A stretch of DNA of 20,157 bases from a virus. The notes under the pieces are model-generated. The model ran no database searches and was not told where the DNA came from. It saw nothing but the letters and a program-made list of their open reading frames with translations. This document shows, piece after piece, positions 1 through 7,900 of this stretch (position 1 is its first letter; each line of letters starts with the position of its first letter). Both the position numbers and the translations under genes were made by a program. The stretch covers positions 1 through 20,157 of IMG/VR virus record IMGVR_UViG_3300010370_000313. One strand, 5' to 3'.

Positions 1-1
1 A

Positions 2-40
2 GACCGTGGCGTTATTGGGGGCAGCGGCGACAATCGGTAG
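2..40 (+). CDS. 3' end of an upstream gene (partial, unidentified)
   Basis: Frame 2 reads DRGVIGGSGDNR and stops at TAG (38-40), 24 bases before a hairpin terminator. The other two + frames run on through the terminator into the reductase gene, so this frame is the most economical reading of the end of an upstream rightward gene cut by the window edge. Twelve residues are too few to identify a family. The call rests only on position relative to the terminator and on compact phage layout. Confidence 0.3.
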   Translation, partial: DRGVIGGSGDNR

Positions 41-64
41 CTTTTGCTATAACATCCATCCCCG

Positions 65-88
65 ACGCCGACATCACGTCGGCGTTTT
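65..88 (+). terminator. Rho-independent-like hairpin upstream of nrdJ
   Basis: A perfect 8-bp stem (ACGCCGAC at 65-72 with GTCGGCGT at 78-85) encloses a 5-nt ATCAC loop. It runs into a short T tract, TTTT from 85 to 88, followed by CGT. The T tract is short, so termination may be partial. Only about 20 bases separate it from the nrdJ start codon, leaving no room for a separate promoter. It may therefore act as an attenuator or an RNA processing/stability hairpin rather than a full stop. Confidence 0.7.
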
Positions 89-109
89 CGTCTCTAACCA
101 AAGGAAAAT

Positions 110-2023
110 ATGGAAAAAATCAATACCCCGTGGTCATCTGTTGGCTATCTCACCTACAAGCGCACCTATTCTCGCCGCCTTAATGAGCAAGATATTGCTA
201 GCGCTACCGAAGAATTCGAAGACACCGTAGATCGCGTTCTGAACGCTTCTAACGAGCAGCTAGGGTGTGGCTTCACCTACGACGAAAAAACGCGCCTGAA
301 GCGCTATATGCTCGAACTGAAGGGCACTGTTGCAGGACGATTCCTTTGGCAACTCGGAACCGACACCGTCGGACGTCTGGGTTTGTCGTCGCTGCAAAAC
401 TGCGCCTTCACCGTCGTTGACAAGCCGGTTGAGCCGTTCACGTGGGCAATGGACTTGCTGATGTTGGGTAGCGGTGTTGGCTACAACATCCAAAAAGATA
501 ACATCGATAAGCTTCCCCCGGTCAATGTTGAGTTCAAGGTGCCGACACGTACCGACTTGCCCGACGCTGACTTCATCGTCCCCGACAGCCGCGAGGGATG
601 GGTGGCACTGCTCGGCAAGACGCTCAAGGCTGCTTTCCTTGCGCACAAGAGTGGCAAGCAAACCTTCACCTACTCGACGCAACTCATCCGCTCTAAGGGC
701 GCTCCGATCAAGGGCTTTGGCGGCACCGCTTCCGGTCCTGAAGATTTGGTGTGGGGCATCACCGAGATCGGCAAGGTGCTGGAAAAGCGTGCCGGTAAGA
801 AGATTAGGCCCATCGATGCGCTTGATATGATGAACATCATCGGCGCTGTCGTGGTGGCAGGCAACGTTCGTCGCTCGGCACAGATTGCCATCGGCGACCC
901 TGACGACGTCGAATACCTGTTGGCAAAGCGTTGGGACATGGGCAACATCCCGTCGTGGCGTGCAATGTCGAACAACAGCGTGGTGTGCCACGACGTGACC
1001 GACCTTCACGACTTCTTCTGGGATGGCTACGAAGGCAAGGGTGAGCCGTATGGACTCATCAACCTGAAGTTGTCACGCAAGATTGGACTGCTTGGCGACA
1101 CCCGCTATCCCGATCCGAAGGTGCAGGGCTACAACCCCTGTGCTGAGCAGAGCCTTGCTGACAAGGAAACCTGCTGTCTTGCAGAAATCTTCCTGCCCAA
1201 CATCACGAGCTATGAAGAGTTCATCGATGTAGCAACGTTGCTATACCGCATCAACAAGCATTCGCTTGCGCTGCCGTGCCACCTGAAGGAAACGGAAGCC
1301 ATTGTGCATGCCAACATGCGCATGGGCATCGGCGTCACGGGCGTATTGCAGGCAACGGAAGAGCAGAAGTCGTGGCTGCGTCGGGCGTATGAAGAGCTTC
1401 GCGCCTTCGACAAGGAGTACAGCGCTGAGCACAACTTCCCCGAGTCGGTGAAGCTGACCACGGTGAAGCCGTCAGGTACGCTGTCGCTGTTGCCGGGTGT
1501 GACGCCGGGATGCCATCCTGCCTACGCTCGCTTCATGATAAGGCGCATCCGCATCAGCAGCAATCATCCGCTTGTGCAGGTGTGTCGTGACCACGGCTAT
1601 CATGTCGAATATCAACAGAACTTCGACGGTAGCGAAGATCACAGCACGGTGGTGGTGTCGTTCCCCTTCCGCCATCCCGATCACGCGGTGTTGGCAAAGG
1701 ACATGACCGCTATCGATCAGCTTGAGACGATTAAGTGGTTGCAAGAGAACTGGAGTGACAACAGCGTTAGTTGCACCGTCTACTATCGCAAGGAAGAGCT
1801 TCCTGAGATTCGGAAATACTTGAAGAAGTATTACAAGAATGCTCACAAGAGCCTGTCATTCCTGCTGCATTCCGAACATGGATTCAAGCAGGCTCCGCTC
1901 GAAGAAATCACCGAAGAGCAGTACAACGAGTTGGTAGCAAACACTCGACTCATCACTGCCATCGATGAAGCCAATATTGGTCTAGATGACGATTGCGCAA
2001 CTGGCGCTTGTCCGATTCGCTGA
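110..2023 (+). CDS. nrdJ: Class II adenosylcobalamin-dependent ribonucleoside-triphosphate reductase
   Basis: This enzyme reduces ribonucleoside triphosphates to deoxyribonucleotides using vitamin B12 coenzyme, feeding phage DNA synthesis. The 637-aa product carries the family signatures in order: LQNCAF (Cys98, the first redox cysteine), GSGVGYN (120-126), NIPSWRAMSNNS (279-290), NPCAEQ (342-347; Cys344 as thiyl radical site, Glu346), Cys355 eleven residues later as the second redox cysteine, KPSGTLSLLPGVTPG (453-467), and a C-terminal DDDCATGACPIR tail with the C-x4-C shuttle pair (Cys629, Cys634). The spacing matches the monomeric Lactobacillus leichmannii enzyme (Cys119, 408, 419, 731, 736). 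It is about 100 residues shorter than that 739-aa enzyme, although all catalytic residues are present. The start ATG follows AAAGGA at 100-105. Hairpins flank the gene on both sides. Confidence 0.96.
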   Translation: MEKINTPWSSVGYLTYKRTYSRRLNEQDIASATEEFEDTVDRVLNASNEQLGCGFTYDEKTRLKRYMLELKGTVAGRFLWQLGTDTVGRLGLSSLQNCAFTVVDKPVEPFTWAMDLLMLGSGVGYNIQKDNIDKLPPVNVEFKVPTRTDLPDADFIVPDSREGWVALLGKTLKAAFLAHKSGKQTFTYSTQLIRSKGAPIKGFGGTASGPEDLVWGITEIGKVLEKRAGKKIRPIDALDMMNIIGAVVVAGNVRRSAQIAIGDPDDVEYLLAKRWDMGNIPSWRAMSNNSVVCHDVTDLHDFFWDGYEGKGEPYGLINLKLSRKIGLLGDTRYPDPKVQGYNPCAEQSLADKETCCLAEIFLPNITSYEEFIDVATLLYRINKHSLALPCHLKETEAIVHANMRMGIGVTGVLQATEEQKSWLRRAYEELRAFDKEYSAEHNFPESVKLTTVKPSGTLSLLPGVTPGCHPAYARFMIRRIRISSNHPLVQVCRDHGYHVEYQQNFDGSEDHSTVVVSFPFRHPDHAVLAKDMTAIDQLETIKWLQENWSDNSVSCTVYYRKEELPEIRKYLKKYYKNAHKSLSFLLHSEHGFKQAPLEEITEEQYNELVANTRLITAIDEANIGLDDDCATGACPIR

Positions 2024-2032
2024 TATACTCAC

Positions 2033-2065
2033 AGCCGCTGTTGGGAAACCTTCAGCGGCTTTTTT
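2033..2065 (+). terminator. Rho-independent terminator after nrdJ
   Basis: An 8-bp stem (AGCCGCTG at 2033-2040 with CAGCGGCT at 2053-2060) closes a 12-nt loop that contains an inner GG-GAAA-CC mini-stem with a GNRA-type tetraloop. A run of T residues follows to 2065. It starts 10 bases after the nrdJ stop codon and ends about 15 bases before the next start codon. The downstream genes must be reached by read-through or by a promoter hidden in nrdJ. Confidence 0.85.
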
Positions 2066-2079
2066 CTAGGAGCAACAGA

Positions 2080-2283
2080 ATGGAAATATTGGTTCGTCCT
2101 CGCCTTGGCTTTGGACTCGACATCGAACACAATGAAGAGATTTGTTACCGTGCCGGAGCAATTGATGACAAGGGAAGGGAAGAAGAGATATTGCTATGCT
2201 TTGTTGGCTTGCTGATTAAGGTGCCTTTCCTGACGATTCACATTGGCGAATTCATGGATCGTCGGGAGATGGCAGATGATTGA
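2080..2283 (+). CDS. Hypothetical small phage protein (67 aa)
   Basis: The start chosen is the ATG at 2080, preceded by TAGGAGC at about 2067-2073, a clear Shine-Dalgarno site. An in-frame ATG at 1993 would lie inside nrdJ and upstream of the terminator, so it is rejected. The product begins MEILVRPRLGFGLDIE, has an acidic centre, then a hydrophobic stretch (LLCFVGLLIKVPFLTIHIGEF, about residues 38-58) that reads more like buried beta strands than a transmembrane helix. I do not recognise a family. Its last 8 bases overlap the start of the nuclease-like gene, which suggests translational coupling. Confidence 0.7.
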   Translation: MEILVRPRLGFGLDIEHNEEICYRAGAIDDKGREEEILLCFVGLLIKVPFLTIHIGEFMDRREMADD

Positions 2284-2764
2284 AGTAGACATCACAGACA
2301 GCATGATCAATCGCGCCCGTAAGAAGGCGAAAGAGATGGGCAGACTCAATAACAGCATTACCGCAGGCATGGGCAACCTTGTTGGCTTTATTGGCGAGGA
2401 AGTGGCGGCACATGTACTGCGCCATTCTGGAAAGAAAGTTGTCGAGGAAAACACATACGACTACGATCTTGTCGTAGATGGTGTGAAGGTGGATGTGAAG
2501 ACGAAGTCAACCTCTGTTGCTCCGTTGCCGCATTACAGTAACAGCGTTGCCAACTTCAACACAAAGCAACAATGCGACTATTATGTGTTTATTCGTGTCA
2601 AGAAAGACTTGACAGTGGGGTGGTGGTGTGGCGTATACTCAAAGAGTCAGTTCTTTAAAGACGCTGTGTTTATGAAGAAAGGGCAATTGGATGCTGACAA
2701 CAAGTATGTCGTCAAAGCAGACTGTTACAATCTTCCTATTTCGCAACTGAAAGAAATGCTATGA
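2276..2764 (+). CDS. PD-(D/E)XK nuclease-like protein (162 aa)
   Basis: The start is the ATG at 2276, which has GGGAG at 2264-2268 with 7-nt spacing; an ATG 33 bases earlier lacks a comparable site. The protein shows the order expected of a compact restriction-endonuclease fold: a helix with a conserved glutamate (GFIGEEVA, Glu41/Glu42), an acidic strand (YDYDLVVDG, Asp62/Asp64), then KVDVKTK, where Asp73-x-Lys75 would be the D-x-K half of the active site. A following strand reads CDYYVFIRV (100-108). This pattern is seen in small phage nucleases and resolvases, so a role in DNA processing or host DNA breakdown is plausible. No specific substrate can be assigned. It overlaps both neighbours (8 nt and 4 nt), so it is probably co-translated with them. 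Confidence 0.7.
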   Translation: MIEVDITDSMINRARKKAKEMGRLNNSITAGMGNLVGFIGEEVAAHVLRHSGKKVVEENTYDYDLVVDGVKVDVKTKSTSVAPLPHYSNSVANFNTKQQCDYYVFIRVKKDLTVGWWCGVYSKSQFFKDAVFMKKGQLDADNKYVVKADCYNLPISQLKEML

Positions 2765-2946
2765 ACAAAGAGTTCATTTCTAAGGAATCTGCCTTCGCCT
2801 TCAAGGAAGGCTATTACGCCTTCTCTCGCGGATGGATTGTGTCGAAGTACAACGCCGACAGCCTCAAAGGCAAAGAGTGGCAGCGAGGTTTTGATCGCGC
2901 CTATTTCGACAATCTAGACCGAAAGAAACAAAGTGAACAACGATGA
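2761..2946 (+). CDS. RMF-like small protein (61 aa)
   Basis: The ATG overlaps the stop of the nuclease-like gene by ATGA, indicating translational coupling. The protein contains F-x-x-GYYAFSRG (residues 14-24) and then KEWQRGFDRAYFDNL (about 38-52). This reproduces the spacing of ribosome modulation factor-type motifs (GY-x-AF-x-x-G, followed by W-x-x-GF). Cellular RMF dimerises 70S ribosomes in stationary phase; small RMF-like proteins are common in phages but their role is largely unknown. The NPY element usual between the two halves is here KYN, so ribosome binding is a guess. The basic C-terminus (DRKKQSEQR) fits nucleic-acid or ribosome contact. Confidence 0.65.
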   Translation: MNKEFISKESAFAFKEGYYAFSRGWIVSKYNADSLKGKEWQRGFDRAYFDNLDRKKQSEQR

Positions 2947-3130
2947 CATCACCGGCACCATTGTCATTAGCGCCACCGCTGACTCGCTTGATTTAAAGGT
3001 GAGTAGTGGGCTTACAAAAGAACAGACAATGCAGCTTCTTATTGAGACTTTGCATGCGGTTGACGATCTCGACATCGACGACGATGAAGAGATACCGAAC
3101 GGTGAGTTCAGCGCAGGCCCACTTCAATAA
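2933..3130 (+). CDS. Hypothetical acidic small protein (65 aa)
   Basis: The gene starts at a GTG (2933) inside the end of the RMF-like gene, a 14-nt overlap; the Shine-Dalgarno site is weak (GAAAGAAAC), so translation may rely on coupling. The product has a beta-like N-terminus (ITGTIVISATADSLDLKV) and a helix (EQTMQLLIETLHAV). It ends in a strongly acidic run (DDLDIDDDEEI). It is the last rightward gene and ends 6 bases before the convergent terminator. No family is recognised. Acidic small phage proteins sometimes mimic DNA, but nothing here shows that. Confidence 0.6.
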   Translation: MNNDDITGTIVISATADSLDLKVSSGLTKEQTMQLLIETLHAVDDLDIDDDEEIPNGEFSAGPLQ

Positions 3131-3135
3131 AGAAG

Positions 3136-3159
3136 AAGCCCCCTTTCGGGGGCTTTTTT
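3136..3159. terminator. Strong convergent, probably bidirectional terminator
   Basis: An 8-bp stem (AAGCCCCC at 3136-3143 with GGGGGCTT at 3148-3155) has a TTTC tetraloop and a T6 run at 3154-3159, ideal for stopping the rightward transcript. Read on the - strand, the same stem follows directly after the TAA of the last late gene and continues into TTCTTCTTT, a broken T tract. It probably also terminates the late operon. It is the only intergenic DNA between the two convergent operons. Confidence 0.9.
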
Positions 3160-4909
3160 ATTTGCGTCGGACTAGACCACCGTCTTTGAATTTGTCGGCT
3201 AGCTTTAACATGTCACTGCCGATCTTGGTATCGCTGCCAAGATTTAAACCACGCTCTGATATGTTAATTAGTTGTGAAATATTACCAGCTTTTTCTGGTA
3301 GATCATATTGCGTTAATGAATCCCTCAACAATTTTAAATAGTCTTGTCGATAGAACAATGACGCCATCGCATTTTCATATGATTCACCAATACCACTTCG
3401 AACATTTGATACTTTTGCCAGTTTACCGGCATTATCAATATATTCTTTAATGAGTTTATATCCCGCCATCACCTCTTTTTTCGAAAGAGTTTTTGTGTAA
3501 ACGTTCTTTGCCGCAAGGTCTGTTAGCTCGTCCTGAAGCTTACGCTTTCTTTCCGTAAACTCATCGATGATGTCTTTCTTCTTTGAAAGTTCTTCAGGAT
3601 TTCTTGCCATCTTCAATTTATCGGATTCAATATAAGCCGATTCAGTTTCAAAGAAACCAGAGGTGCGGGGAAGTTGAAGAGCGCGAGTGCCCGTCGGTGA
3701 GCCGGTTATGGTGCGAGCAGTGGCATCCAAATCTCTTGCACGATACTCAGCCGGAGTCATGTTTACGCGAGTGAATGCATATTCGGCATACGGAATCTTC
3801 TTTTCAAGAACATTCTCTGCCTTACCACCAAAACCCGTTGCCGGATTGAAATTCAAAGCAATATCTCGCGTCAGCGAAGTTGATCCGGTGCGAAGCTCTT
3901 GTTGCGCTGTGCGCTTAGAAAGTGAAGGACGACGGAATCCTTCCGCTTCGATTGAAGCAATTTTCAAATCGCTACCACCGTGATAAATGGAAATGTCAGG
4001 GGTATCGGAATATTTCTTTTTCAGCCTGTTGTATTCCTGTTGCTTTTCTTCCATAAGGCTGATAATGCGCTTGTTGTCGCGACGAATTACTGGATCAAAC
4101 TCATACCCGTATTTATGCCTAAATTCACCCAATGCTACATCTAATACTGGCTCATCAAACTTTTGAGCCTGTGGCATATTCGTCAAGATTTTATAGTTTT
4201 CTTCGCGTAGTTGACGAATCTCTTCCAACACTTTATTGCTATCAGGACCAGTGCTAGTACCAAGCTTTCCAGAGAAAATACTTTTCTTCCGATCAATAGT
4301 AGAAGTTGGCAAAACATCTTCTTCACCGGTGATATCAGCAGCAGGCTTCTGAGCCTTTGTAGCCTCTACTTCGGCAATGGCTTCATCAACCGTCTTAGCT
4401 TTTGACTGAATGTCATAGGGCACAGGCGCAGATTCACCTTTATTACCAAACATCTTCTGCGCTTGTTTCTGAAGCTCATTGGCAAACTTTTCTTTGTTGC
4501 TCTTCAGCTTCGTGTACAAGCTTTCCATCGCAAAGCTGTTTTCTAGCGCCATCTCAGCAGCAAAGTATTGGTCATCCGTGAATACTTTATTAGGAAAGCT
4601 ATAGGGTGACCAAGACTCGCTTGCGGGTGCAGGCAGCGCTTCTTCGGTTTGCTTGGCAACGCTTTGTTGCTTGGCAAACATTTCGGCATTAGAAAGCGTA
4701 AGCTCGCCTTCAGGCGCTTCAACAGCCTGAGCAGGGGTCGGAGTAGGCTCGGTGGCTTTTGTCGCCTTCAGCGCCCGTTTAGGAGCCACCAGAGGCGTCT
4801 TTTCAACAACACCCTCTGCCGCCTCTTCAACAAGCGGTGCTGCCTTGCGAATGGCAAGGCCGGTGGTTTTACTTGCAAGTGTGCTTGCGCCCTTTGAAAG
4901 AAGTCCCAT
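3158..4909 (-). CDS. Putative virion/ejected protein with ADP-ribosyltransferase-like domain (583 aa)
   Basis: This is the last gene of the late operon. The N-terminal ~100 residues are Ala/Pro-rich and low complexity. Residues 225-300 are charged and helical. Residues 305-432 look like an ADP-ribosyltransferase fold: ISIYHGG (His310) as strand 1, then GSTSLTRDIALNF (Ser343-Thr344-Ser345) as the second motif, then FFETESAYIE (Glu421-x-Glu423) where the catalytic ExE is expected. Residues 433-583 are mostly helical and end in DGGLVRRK. ADP-ribosyltransferases move ADP-ribose from NAD+ to host targets, and T4 Alt is a virion-packaged precedent. Its place behind the large ejection-type proteins suggests it travels in the virion. 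The first motif has His rather than the Arg of toxin-type enzymes, so activity and even the fold are inferred. AGATAAT-spaced GGAAG precedes the ATG, two bases after the preceding gene. Confidence 0.55.
   Translation of the reverse strand: MGLLSKGASTLASKTTGLAIRKAAPLVEEAAEGVVEKTPLVAPKRALKATKATEPTPTPAQAVEAPEGELTLSNAEMFAKQQSVAKQTEEALPAPASESWSPYSFPNKVFTDDQYFAAEMALENSFAMESLYTKLKSNKEKFANELQKQAQKMFGNKGESAPVPYDIQSKAKTVDEAIAEVEATKAQKPAADITGEEDVLPTSTIDRKKSIFSGKLGTSTGPDSNKVLEEIRQLREENYKILTNMPQAQKFDEPVLDVALGEFRHKYGYEFDPVIRRDNKRIISLMEEKQQEYNRLKKKYSDTPDISIYHGGSDLKIASIEAEGFRRPSLSKRTAQQELRTGSTSLTRDIALNFNPATGFGGKAENVLEKKIPYAEYAFTRVNMTPAEYRARDLDATARTITGSPTGTRALQLPRTSGFFETESAYIESDKLKMARNPEELSKKKDIIDEFTERKRKLQDELTDLAAKNVYTKTLSKKEVMAGYKLIKEYIDNAGKLAKVSNVRSGIGESYENAMASLFYRQDYLKLLRDSLTQYDLPEKAGNISQLINISERGLNLGSDTKIGSDMLKLADKFKDGGLVRRK
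3614..3997 (-). other. ADP-ribosyltransferase-like domain region
   Basis: This encodes residues 305-432 of the 583-aa protein. The three motif blocks are YHGG, S-T-S-L-T-R-D, and E-T-E, with spacings of about 33 and 78 residues. The YHG start and the downstream 'A-x-x-F' helix after the STS block recall diphtheria-toxin/PARP-like and phage polyvalent-protein ART domains. The assignment comes from reading motifs by eye, not from a profile match. Confidence 0.45.
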
Positions 4910-4911
4910 GA

Positions 4912-7900
4912 TTATCTTCCGAACAAGTGTTGCATCTGTTGTACCACACCGCCCATTGCAAACTTCACGTTGCCAAAGTCTGAATACAGCGGCAACTGCT
5001 TATAGGCTTTGTCTTCCTCCATCGTCCTGCCATTGTTATCTTTGGCATAGCGCTGATTAACGATTTTCTTTTCTTCAGACGACAGGCGCAGATAACGAAT
5101 CCGATCAATTTTATCTGGAAAGTCTTGTGCGAATTTCCCTTCTGTTTTTACTTTAGCACGCTCTGTTGCAGCACGAATAGCGTTGTCAATGATCATCTTC
5201 TTTTCTTCGCTAGTGCCTTCTTTGTAATCAGGACGACGAATGGCGCTGTTTACGAAGCTAATTGCAAAATCATTGACATTACTGATATAGGCCCGGTCAA
5301 AATCTTTGTCACCACTGGGACGACCATATACCTTAAATAGATCAGTGCTGTGCTTATTGATTTCTTTCTCAGCGTCTGTCGGATTCGGAATAGTGCGGAA
5401 ACCAACAATACGATTGAAGAATTCACCCTCTTTCGACGGGGTTTCTTGCTCTTTGAAACGAACAATGGCGGGTGGCAACTCTTCTTTAACAACCGGAAGC
5501 TTTGCCTGTACGCGCTGTGTAGCAGCTTCGACAGCCTTTCCACCGGCTGTTTCAGCAGTTAGCACATTCGGGTCGCGAGCCATTACAGCTTCGTCACCAC
5601 GGATCAAATCGATTAGGTCGAAAATTTGCTTGGTAACAAACGGCTGCGTAAAGCGACCCATAAAGTCGCCTGCCATTTTACCAATTCCCTCAAGCGCCTT
5701 GTCCCACTTCTCTTCGCTACCAACCAAGTCCTGAATTGTTTCTAAGAAACTATTCTGGCTACCGGCAGGCATCTTAAAGCCCATGATGTTTTCGGCAATC
5801 TCCTTTGTCGGAGCGTTACCAGTACCACCGGCAACATCGCGAGCAAGCCAGTCTGCCAATCCGAGATATGGCGACAACGGGAAAATGGCACGAACATCAA
5901 CATCGCCCAACTGATACCACGGCTTGTCGGGGTTGTTGACACGATAGTCATACGCGGCAGCAAGCATGCCCAAACCAACGGTGGCTTGAATGGCTTTGGT
6001 AGCACCTTCACGAGCCACCATCTCTGCCTTATCAAGTTGACCGGCAGCACGAAGCTTTGCCGCTTGCGTGACGTATTCGGTAGCGCCAATGAAGCCCAAC
6101 GGGCTGTATTTATATTGGAACGCAATGGCGTTGGTAACGAAGCGCGGAAACGGAATTACCAATGACGCACCGGGTGCTTCTGCCATGCGAACAAACTGTG
6201 CTCCCACCTTTTCAAAACTATCTTCAAATGCTGAGAACGACTTTGCGTACATTTGAGGCGTGTACGAGAAGGTGTCCTTAAATGCTTCGTCCATTGACCG
6301 CTTCAACACAGACGCCGGAATCTCTTTGTTCTGTGCCAGCACATCTTTGTACAGATCGACGCCAACACGGCGCAGTTCGCGCTCCAATGAAGATGCAAAC
6401 GATGCACGCCGATACATACCGTCCATTGCGTTGTTGAGCGTTTGTGACCATTTAGCAAGCCTACTAACATTATCCATCTCAGTATCTTGCGTGGCGGTGC
6501 TGATGCGGCTGAGCAGCGACGGATTATTTTCAAGCACTTTCTCGGTGACATCTTCTGCCAATCCACGATTGCGCAGGTAATAGAAGGTACCGAGGGCATC
6601 GCTGAATGCGTCGCCCATTGTCGTCTTGAGTGTAGCAACACGAGTGCCATCGGCAGCACCGAGGGCAGTACCGACGCTGTAGCGCAAGCCTTCGAGCATT
6701 TGCACACCGGTCTTGATGGTCAGCGCAATGTTGTTACCAATCAAGTTACGAGCAAGTGTGTCAATACCCGAAGTGATGAGTGCCTTACTCTCGCGCTCAA
6801 CCCGCTGAATGCCTTCACCGACTTTTGTCAAAGCGCTGACACCATCGTTATCGACGCTGTACAACTCCTTCATGCGTTGATCGAATGTCGAATCAATCTG
6901 ACGCATGCGATTAACAACACGAGACGCAGCAGAATATGCCTGCATCGTCTTAGCGGCTTCAGACACCGTAGTCTTCATCATCGCCGCAAACTGATCAGGA
7001 CGCAGCCCTGCGCGATTTACAGCGGCTTCGAGGGCAACATCGTCAATGTTGTCAACCTGCGACAGCGTGCGATAGACAGCATCGCTGATTTGCTCTTTGG
7101 CGGGGTTGAAGCCGTATTGCGTCGGATTGTCTTTAATCAGTTGCAAAGCAACGCGAACAGCCGTGCGGCTATACGGTTCCTGCACCTTTGCATCGGTGAC
7201 AGCCGTAGCCGGATCAAGCTGATTCAACAGGGCTTTGCCATAGGCTTTGACATACTGTGAATGCACGTCATCAAAGTCTGTCGTCAAAGCCTTAGAAATT
7301 TGCTGTTCAGCTTCTGTCAGCGGTGCTGTCGGATTTGCCGGGGTGATGTTGCGACGAGTGATTTCGTCGGAGATGATTTCGCCACGCTCACGAATCGTCG
7401 GGGCTTTGGTTGCTTTGGCAGAGACAGCAGCACTGAGTGTGCCGCCTAGTACGGAAACGATTGCGGTGCGAGTGGCGCTGAATTCCGGCACTTCCTCGCC
7501 CATAATTTCGGCTGTGGCACGTTCTGCACGCTGTGCGGTGATGTCAGCGGCACCGGCAACAGCAGCTTCTGTAATTGCAGACGCGCCGACTTCTGCACGC
7601 TTTGCTGTCTTTGACAACGCTTGCTTTTCCAAAGCACGAGCGGCAACGTCTTCAGACAACTTCTTTGCACCAGTTCGGACAACACCGGTAGAAACTGCCT
7701 TACCGGCACCAAGACCAAGATAGGTCGATGGGTCAGTGGCAACAGACTTAACAATATCCCATGTGGCACGAAGCGCTGACGGTCCACCCGGAGCACCGGC
7801 ACTTGCTGCTTGCTCATACATCCTTCGACCAAGAGCAATGGCTTCTTGTGTATCCAGATTAGCGTTCTTCAGCGCTGCCAGTTCAGGGATGGTGCCGAGA

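Noticed and set aside
6-230. A 74-aa + strand ORF at the left edge
   Set aside because: It runs through the hairpin terminator and overlaps the start of nrdJ in another frame, and has no convincing ribosome site.
260-1009. A 249-aa - strand ORF inside nrdJ
   Set aside because: It lies fully antisense to a well-supported enzyme. Its His/Arg/Val-rich make-up is what the reverse complement of codon-biased coding DNA gives.
1993-2079. An ATG at 1993 as the start of the small gene after nrdJ
   Set aside because: It lies inside nrdJ and would place the terminator in the coding sequence. The ATG at 2080 has a proper ribosome site.
6487-7260. A 257-aa + strand ORF inside the 1159-aa gene
   Set aside because: Antisense shadow with no recognisable motifs or operon context; the - strand gene is supported by spacing and ribosome site.
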